Made by a program: the position numbers and the translations under genes
DNA from: Christensenella sp. UBA5394
GTDB taxonomy: Bacteria > Bacillota > Clostridia > Christensenellales > CAG-138
Assembly (NCBI GenBank): GCA_002409725.1
Contig: DHOI01000119.1
Coordinates: 2,063 to 11,720 of the forward strand
Length of the DNA stretch: 9,658 nucleotides
Reading direction: 5' to 3'
In this document: positions 5,153 through 9,658 of the stretch, piece by piece
Layout: each line of letters starts with the position of its first letter
Position numbering within the stretch: the stretch's first letter is position 1
Notes under the pieces: model-generated
What the model was told of the DNA's origin: nothing
Databases searched by the model: none
Seen by the model: only the letters and a program-made list of their open reading frames with translations

Positions 5153-6682
5153 GTGGAAATCATCAGAATGTCAGAGATCACCAAGCGATATCCCGGAACG
5201 CTGGCGCTAAATAAGGTGGACGCGCGCCTGGAGGAGGGGGAGATTCTCTCCCTCCTGGGCGAGAACGGGGCCGGAAAGACCACGCTGATGAAGATCCTCT
5301 ATGGCATGGAGAAGCCCGATGCGGGCGAGATATTCATCCATGGGGAGAAGGTTGCGTTCAACAATCCCAACGACGCCATTGCCAGAGGAATCTGCATGGT
5401 CCACCAGCATTTCATGCTGGTGCCGGCCTTTACGGTGGTAGAGAATGTTATCGCGGGCATCGAGCCCCGCAAGGGCGTGTTTATAGACCGGAGGGCTGCG
5501 GAAAGCAAGGTGGCCGCACTGGTGGAAAAGTATCGCTTCAACATTGACCCTCACGCCAAGGTAGAGAGCCTGTCCGTGGGTGAGCAGCAGCGCGTGGAGA
5601 TTCTAAAGGCGCTGTACCGGGACGCCAAGATCCTGATTCTGGATGAGCCTTCTGCGGTCCTGACCCCCTACGAGGTGGACGAGCTGTTTATCACACTACG
5701 GTTTTTGCGAGAGCAGGGCACTAGTATCGTCATCATCACCCATAAGCTTAAGGAAACCATGAACGTGGCCGACCGCGTGATGGTGCTTCGCAACGGCGTG
5801 CTCATCCACGACGATGTGAAGCCCGCCGATACCAACCCCCAGGAACTCTCCGAAATGATGGTGGGCCGCCTGATCCAATTGGAGGCCCGCCATCCATCCC
5901 CCCGCATCGGCGGCGTGAAATTCAGCGTCAAAAATCTCACGGTGAAGGACGAGCGGGGATGCGAGAAGGTGAAAGACGTGAGCTTCGACATCCGCGAAGG
6001 GGAGATACTGGGCATCGCCGGCATTGAGGGCAATGGCCAGTGCGAGCTTATCGAGGCGCTCACAGGGCTGACCACGCCTGAATCTGGGGAGGTATTGCTG
6101 GATGGCAAACCCCTATGCGGCACCGCGCGGGATTTTATTGACAGAGGCGTTGGCCATGTCCCCGAGGATCGCACCCACATGGGCCTGATTGCGCCCATGA
6201 CGATTAAATGCAACATGATCTTAGGCTACCAGGATTGCCCGGATATGAGCCGCCATAAGCTGATGCGCTGGAAGGAGATCGCCACCTATGCAGAGACCTG
6301 CCGGGAGGAGTTTGGCGTAAAAACCCCCACCGTGGAAGCGCCGGTGAGCTCCCTTTCGGGTGGTAACCAGCAAAAGGTGATCATCGCACGGGTGCTTTCC
6401 CGGGAGCACGAAGCGCTAATCGTGGCGCACCCCACCCGGGGCATCGATGTGGGCGCCCAGGAATACATTCACAACGAACTGTACAAATTCCGGGACAAGG
6501 GCAAGGCCATGCTCCTCATCTCGGCGGATTTGGACGAGGTGGTCAAGCTCAGCGACCGGCTGCTGGTGATTTATGAGGGGCGCATCGTTGCGGACTGCGC
6601 GCCCGAGGAATTTTCCAAGGTGCAGCTCGGGCTTCTGATGACGGGTAATTCTCTGGAGAGCGTAAAGGAGGTGGGCGCATGA
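5153..6682 (+). CDS. ABC transporter ATP-binding protein, double-domain (nucleoside/ribose type)
   Basis: This 509-residue protein has two fused nucleotide-binding domains, as in the RbsA/NupA-type ATPases that power BMP-dependent import. The first domain has Walker A GENGAGKT (36-43), signature SVGEQ (141-145), Walker B LILDEP (161-166) and the switch His197. In the second, Walker A is degenerate (GIEGNGQC, 290-297, Gln296 in place of Lys), the signature is intact (LSGGNQQK, 401-408) and the Walker B region reads ALIVAHPTRGID (421-432). Such asymmetry is usual in this subfamily, where the second site is thought to hydrolyse poorly. The start is a GTG at 5153, giving MEIIRMSEITKRYPG, which fits the family N-terminus; AAAGAGG at 5134-5140 is its likely ribosome site, and ATG 5168 is an alternative. 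It overlaps the first permease gene by ATGA and would sit at the inner membrane face. Confidence 0.95.
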   Translation: MEIIRMSEITKRYPGTLALNKVDARLEEGEILSLLGENGAGKTTLMKILYGMEKPDAGEIFIHGEKVAFNNPNDAIARGICMVHQHFMLVPAFTVVENVIAGIEPRKGVFIDRRAAESKVAALVEKYRFNIDPHAKVESLSVGEQQRVEILKALYRDAKILILDEPSAVLTPYEVDELFITLRFLREQGTSIVIITHKLKETMNVADRVMVLRNGVLIHDDVKPADTNPQELSEMMVGRLIQLEARHPSPRIGGVKFSVKNLTVKDERGCEKVKDVSFDIREGEILGIAGIEGNGQCELIEALTGLTTPESGEVLLDGKPLCGTARDFIDRGVGHVPEDRTHMGLIAPMTIKCNMILGYQDCPDMSRHKLMRWKEIATYAETCREEFGVKTPTVEAPVSSLSGGNQQKVIIARVLSREHEALIVAHPTRGIDVGAQEYIHNELYKFRDKGKAMLLISADLDEVVKLSDRLLVIYEGRIVADCAPEEFSKVQLGLLMTGNSLESVKEVGA

Positions 6683-7785
6683 ACGAGCATAGCAGAAAGC
6701 GGGTTTCAGACGGCGTTATGATGTTCGGGCGCTCCGCCTTGGCGCTGCTGGTGGCGCTGCTCATCGGCGGCGTGGTCATTTCCCTGGGCGGCTATTCCTT
6801 TGTGGAAGTCTACACCGCCATCTTTAAAGGCTCCCTGGGCACGTCCCGTGGCATGCTGCTATCTCTGGCTACTGCTACGCCGCTGATGTTCACGGGGTTG
6901 GGCTTTGCCATCGGCATCAAGGTGGGCATTGTCAACACGGGCTTGGAAGGGCAGCTTTACATGGGCGGCCTGACCGCGGCGCTGGTGGGCATCTATGTGG
7001 ACTTTTTGCCCGGCCCGACCCACGCAGCGGTCACCATGCTGGCGGGTGCCATCGGCGGCGGCGCCGTGGGCCTGCTGATGGGCTGGTTTCGCACGCGTTT
7101 CGGCGCGCCCGAGGTCATCACGGGCATCATGCTCAACAGCATCATCACATATTTTACCGGTTATCTGGTCAACGGGCCTCTCAAGCCCGCTGAAGCGGCC
7201 TCCCCCCAGACGGCGCCCATCCTCAAAAGCGCCGAGCTGTCGCGCCTTGCCTCAAAATCGCAGCTTACCACGGCGCTGATCGTTTGCGTGATCCTATGCA
7301 TCCTCATTTACCTCCTGCAAAGGCGGACGATATGGGGCTTCAAGATGACCGCCGTGGGTATGAACCCGCTGGCGGCTAAAGTGGCCGGCATCAACGGCTC
7401 GCAGATGTACCTGGCCGCCCTGGTGCTTTCGGGCGCCATGGCCGGGCTGGGCGGCGCCGCGCTGGTGCAGGGCGTGTTCAAACGCTTTGTGGATATTATC
7501 TCCAACGGCTACGGCTTCCAGGGCATTCCGGTATCCGCCCTGGCTGCGCATAACCCCCTGGGCGTGATTTTTGCCGCCATCCTTTTCGGCGTGCTGAAGG
7601 CAGGGGCGACCATGGTGAACCAGAGTACCACGATCCCGTTTGAATTCGTGGATATGGTACAGGCCCTGGTGGTGGTGTTCGTGGCCGCGCCCTCCATCAT
7701 ACTCTCTCCCATACAAAAAATCAGGAGCTTTATCAAAAAGAAGGATAGCGGCCCAGCCGCCGCAGGTCAGGGGGGTGCGGCATGA
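6679..7785 (+). CDS. ABC transporter permease 1 (BPD_transp_2, nucleoside type)
   Basis: This 368-residue inner-membrane protein has about nine hydrophobic segments (roughly 17-38, 60-80, 92-110, 114-136, 146-166, 196-213, 242-265, 283-308, 327-343). Family landmarks are GIVNTGLEGQLYMGG (83-97), matching the N-I-G-x-E-G-Q motif of the group, and GFKMTAVGMNPLAAKVAGIN (220-239), the cytoplasmic loop that contacts the ATPase. The long loop at about 167-195 is probably external. The tail is basic and then Gly/Ala-rich (FIKKK at 351-355). It would pair with permease 2 to form the channel. AAAGGAGGTG at 6664-6673 lies in the end of the ATPase gene, and the ATGA overlap on both sides implies coupled translation in fixed proportion. 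Confidence 0.95.
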   Translation: MNEHSRKRVSDGVMMFGRSALALLVALLIGGVVISLGGYSFVEVYTAIFKGSLGTSRGMLLSLATATPLMFTGLGFAIGIKVGIVNTGLEGQLYMGGLTAALVGIYVDFLPGPTHAAVTMLAGAIGGGAVGLLMGWFRTRFGAPEVITGIMLNSIITYFTGYLVNGPLKPAEAASPQTAPILKSAELSRLASKSQLTTALIVCVILCILIYLLQRRTIWGFKMTAVGMNPLAAKVAGINGSQMYLAALVLSGAMAGLGGAALVQGVFKRFVDIISNGYGFQGIPVSALAAHNPLGVIFAAILFGVLKAGATMVNQSTTIPFEFVDMVQALVVVFVAAPSIILSPIQKIRSFIKKKDSGPAAAGQGGAA

Positions 7786-8708
7786 ACAACGATATCATAC
7801 TCGCCATTATCACATCGACGTTGCGGCTTTCGGTTCCCGTTATGCTGGCGGCAGTGGGCTGCTCCTTCTCTACACGGGCCGGTGTAACCGCATTCGGCTG
7901 CGAGGGCATGATGGCCGCGGGGGCTATCTTCGCCGTCATCGGCTCGGACTTTACAGGGAGCAAATGGATCGGCGTCTTGCTGGCGGTACTGGCAGGCATG
8001 CTCGTCTCCTCCCTGCATGCTGTGCTACACGTAAAGTACAAGGTTAACGCCACGCTTTCGGGCATGAGCGTGAACCTTCTGGGGGCTGCCCTGGGGGCGC
8101 TGGCGCTCAAGCTGGTATGGAAGGTTTCCGGTATGTCCCCGGAGGTGGCGGCGTTTTCTAAAATTGCGGCTACCCCCAGCTTGAGCTGGATGGCGCGCAT
8201 ACCGGTGATCGGTTACGTGCTGGGCGAGCAAAGCCTCTTTTTCCTCATCACCATCGTGGTCGTAATTGTGGGCTGGGTGTTCTTATATAAGACCACCTTT
8301 GGCCTGCGCATGCGCATGGTGGGCGAAAACCCGGTGGCGGCCAATACCGTGGGCATCAACACGGTGCGGTACAAGTACATGGGCGTATTGGTTTGCGGCC
8401 TGCTTTCCGGCCTGGCCGGCGCCTTTCTCTCCCTGGTCGGCATGAACCGCTATATCATGGGCATGACGGCCGGCCGTGGCTACGTGGCTATGGTCATCAA
8501 CAACCTGGGGGCTTCCAACCCCATAGGCTCGGCTCTCTCGGCCCTGTTCTTTGGCTTCTTCGACTGTTTGCAGTTCGTATTTCAGGGGGTGCGTACACCC
8601 AGCCAGATCTTGATGATGCTGCCCTATGTGTTCACGCTGATCATCTGCGTGGGCAATACCAAACGGTCCAAGGGACCGGCCGGCGTGGGCCAGCATTTTG
8701 ACAGCTGA
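7782..8708 (+). CDS. ABC transporter permease 2 (BPD_transp_2, nucleoside type)
   Basis: This 308-residue inner-membrane protein is the shorter partner permease. Landmarks are FSTRAGVTAFGCEGMMAAGA (29-48), the counterpart of the family's SGVVNIGLEGMM element with Cys40 in place of the usual Leu, and GLRMRMVGENPVAANTVGIN (174-193), the ATPase-contact loop. Then comes GMTAGRGYVAMVINNLGASNP (227-247), strongly typical of BMP-linked second permeases. Hydrophobic segments occur near 5-27, 35-55, 62-83, 92-112, 150-169, 197-219, 245-265 and 275-292. It starts within the ATGA stop of permease 1. The ribosome site (AGGGGGG, 7770-7776) is G-rich and imperfect, so translation probably depends on coupling. 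Nothing looks broken. Confidence 0.95.
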   Translation: MNNDIILAIITSTLRLSVPVMLAAVGCSFSTRAGVTAFGCEGMMAAGAIFAVIGSDFTGSKWIGVLLAVLAGMLVSSLHAVLHVKYKVNATLSGMSVNLLGAALGALALKLVWKVSGMSPEVAAFSKIAATPSLSWMARIPVIGYVLGEQSLFFLITIVVVIVGWVFLYKTTFGLRMRMVGENPVAANTVGINTVRYKYMGVLVCGLLSGLAGAFLSLVGMNRYIMGMTAGRGYVAMVINNLGASNPIGSALSALFFGFFDCLQFVFQGVRTPSQILMMLPYVFTLIICVGNTKRSKGPAGVGQHFDS

Positions 8709-8723
8709 CCCGTATGCACTATC

Positions 8724-8738
8724 GGCGGCTAGGCCGCC
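8724..8738 (+). repeat. Hairpin between permease 2 and the BtpA-family gene
   Basis: GGCGGC (8724-8729) / GCCGCC (8733-8738) forms a 6-bp GC-only stem with a TAG loop. It is followed by AGAAGTATAAAAAC, without a T-run, so it is not a standard terminator. It may be an RNA-processing or stability element that adjusts the last gene relative to the transporter. The 68-base gap also holds TATAAA (8744-8749), but no -35 fits it. Confidence 0.45.
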
Positions 8739-8776
8739 AGAAGTATAAAAACCAAGATTATTAAAGGAGAGAAGAC

Positions 8777-9586
8777 ATGAAACGCAGTGAATTGAAATCC
8801 GTATTCGGTACTTCCCGTCCCATTTTAGGCATGATACATCTGCCACCCCTGCCCGGTTCCCCCAATTACCAGGGCAGCATGACGCAGGTGATAGACCATG
8901 CGTTGCGGGATGCGGATGCCCTGGTGACCAACGGCATCTCCGCCATGATCGTAGAGAACCTGGGAGATTATCCCTACTACCCTGTCACGCAGGAGCCCGA
9001 GACCGTGGCCGCCATGACCCGTGCTGCGCTGGAGCTGCGCAGGGCTTACCCCAACGTGCCCCTGGGCATCAATGTGTTGCGTAATTCCTGGAAGAGCGCC
9101 CTCGCTATCGCCTCCCTTGTGGACGCGCAGTTTATCCGCCTCAACATTCTCACGGATACCATGGTGACGGATCAGGGCATGCTCAACGGTGAGGCGCACT
9201 TGGCACTCCGCTACCGGAAGGCCATTGGCGCCGAGCAGGTGCTCCTGTTCTGCGACGTTTACTCCAAGCATGCCGCACCGGTGGCCCCGCGCGATATCGC
9301 TACGGTAGCGCATGAGATGGTGGGCCGCGGCATGGCCGATGCGCTGATTATTTCCGGCACCGAAACGCCTGTACCGCCCAAGAAAGAGGATGTGGAAGAG
9401 GTTCGGCGCGCCGTGCCCGAAACACCGATCATCCTGGGCAGCGGCGTGACCCTGGGCGCCCTGGACATTGTCGCCCTGGCGGACGGCACGGTGTTCGGTT
9501 ATGGCACTAAGCCCAGCGGCGATATGAACGATCCGGTGGATGGGCCCACCGTGAAAAAATTCATGGACGCGGTGCGCGCCCTGTAG
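8777..9586 (+). CDS. BtpA/SgcQ-family TIM-barrel protein
   Basis: This 269-residue protein is a full-length member of the BtpA/SgcQ family. The conserved blocks are all there: LGMIHLPPLPGSP at 17-29 (His21), MIVENLGDYPYYP at 57-69, LGINVLRNS at 96-104, QFIRLNILTDTMVTDQG at 118-134, CDVYSKHAAP at 159-168, ALIISGTET at 189-197, LGSGVT at 220-225, and ADGTVFGYGTKPSGD at 235-249. The family is predicted to be a phosphate-binding (beta/alpha)8 barrel, but to my knowledge its reaction is not established. The name comes from a cyanobacterial role in photosystem I assembly, which is irrelevant here. E. coli SgcQ lies in a sugar operon with an epimerase-like gene, a setting similar to this one. It probably acts on the imported compound in the cytoplasm. 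It is the last gene of the operon, with AAAGGAG at 8763-8769. The family is certain; the function is unknown. Confidence 0.93.
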   Translation: MKRSELKSVFGTSRPILGMIHLPPLPGSPNYQGSMTQVIDHALRDADALVTNGISAMIVENLGDYPYYPVTQEPETVAAMTRAALELRRAYPNVPLGINVLRNSWKSALAIASLVDAQFIRLNILTDTMVTDQGMLNGEAHLALRYRKAIGAEQVLLFCDVYSKHAAPVAPRDIATVAHEMVGRGMADALIISGTETPVPPKKEDVEEVRRAVPETPIILGSGVTLGALDIVALADGTVFGYGTKPSGDMNDPVDGPTVKKFMDAVRAL

Positions 9587-9587
9587 C

Positions 9588-9606
9588 AAAACCGGCGGCG
9601 GGTTTT
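9588..9606 (+). terminator. Weak hairpin after the BtpA-family gene
   Basis: AAAACC (9588-9593) pairs with GGTTTT (9601-9606) around a GC-rich seven-base loop. It starts one base after the stop codon. The T-run is part of the stem itself and is only four long, so it is a weak terminator at best, possibly a first stop before the inverted repeat at the window end. Confidence 0.3.
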
Positions 9607-9634
9607 ACACCCAAAAGGCCGCGCGAAGAAAATA

Positions 9635-9658
9635 GGAACGCCCTGATTAGAGCGTTCC
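9635..9658 (+). terminator. Probable operon terminator, cut by the window edge
   Basis: GGAACGC (9635-9641) and GCGTTCC (9652-9658) form a perfect 7-bp stem with a ten-base loop. An A-rich stretch precedes it. The window stops on the last stem base, so the T-run needed to confirm a terminator cannot be seen. Its place 49 bases after the last operon gene fits. Confidence 0.55.

Noticed and set aside
3985..5283. Long open frame of 432 codons on the - strand opposite the binding-protein gene
   Set aside because: It mirrors the codon pattern of the well-supported BMP gene on the + strand. It has no ribosome site or recognisable domain and is rich in odd Gly/His/Val runs.
8744..8749. TATAAA as a separate promoter for the BtpA-family gene
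   Set aside because: The sequence at the matching -35 position (8721-8726, ATCGGC) has no resemblance to consensus and overlaps the hairpin.
1..9658. CRISPR arrays, tRNA or rRNA genes, insertion sequences and phage genes
   Set aside because: I looked for repeat-spacer periodicity, cloverleaf-like segments, transposase motifs and terminal repeats on both strands and saw none.

Overview
The window reads as a stretch of chromosome from a Gram-positive, probably Clostridia-type (Bacillota) bacterium of moderately high GC. The indications are strong AGGAGG-type ribosome binding sites, two lipoproteins with Pro/Ala/Thr/Glu-rich tethers behind a Cys lipobox, hairpin terminators with T-runs, and family variants I associate with gut clostridia. 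The species cannot be named from the sequence. All genes lie on the + strand.

Layout: (1) 1-47 holds a strong terminator for a gene to the left. (2) 80-774 is a monocistronic unit: promoter, a small lipoprotein of unknown function (168-668), then three tandem hairpins, the last a textbook bidirectional terminator. (3) 775-1057 is an intergenic stretch with a GC-rich hairpin and then a promoter and operator in front of a LacI-family regulator (1058-2074). (4) 2075-2544 is a 470-base control region with a possible decayed gene start, two LacI-type operators exactly 50 bp apart around a -10-like element, and a leader hairpin just before the next ribosome binding site. (5) 2545-9586 is a tightly packed seven-gene operon: an RpiB/LacA/LacB-family isomerase, a TIM-barrel sugar isomerase/epimerase, a BMP-family binding lipoprotein, a double-domain ABC ATPase, two BPD_transp_2 permeases and a BtpA/SgcQ-family protein. 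Three of the six junctions are 4-base ATGA overlaps; the other gaps are 52-68 bases. An inverted repeat at the window end is probably the operon terminator.

How it fits together: the BMP lipoprotein, ATPase and two permeases form a complete nucleoside-type ABC importer. The two isomerase/epimerase-type enzymes and the BtpA-family TIM-barrel protein presumably process the imported compound, a sugar, a sugar derivative or a nucleoside-like glycoside. The LacI regulator has the same 12-base site (once in each orientation) in front of its own gene and in front of the operon, plus a third near-copy, so it very likely represses both and is relieved by the substrate or a product.

The substrate cannot be told from the sequence. 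No kinase, nucleosidase, phosphorylase or aldolase is present here. The RpiB-like protein lacks one phosphate-binding Arg of the family and the binding protein lacks a family-typical pocket Asp, so the annotations 'ribose-5-phosphate isomerase' and 'nucleoside transporter' should be taken as family names only. The best candidate for a new system is this regulator-importer-isomerase-BtpA cassette.
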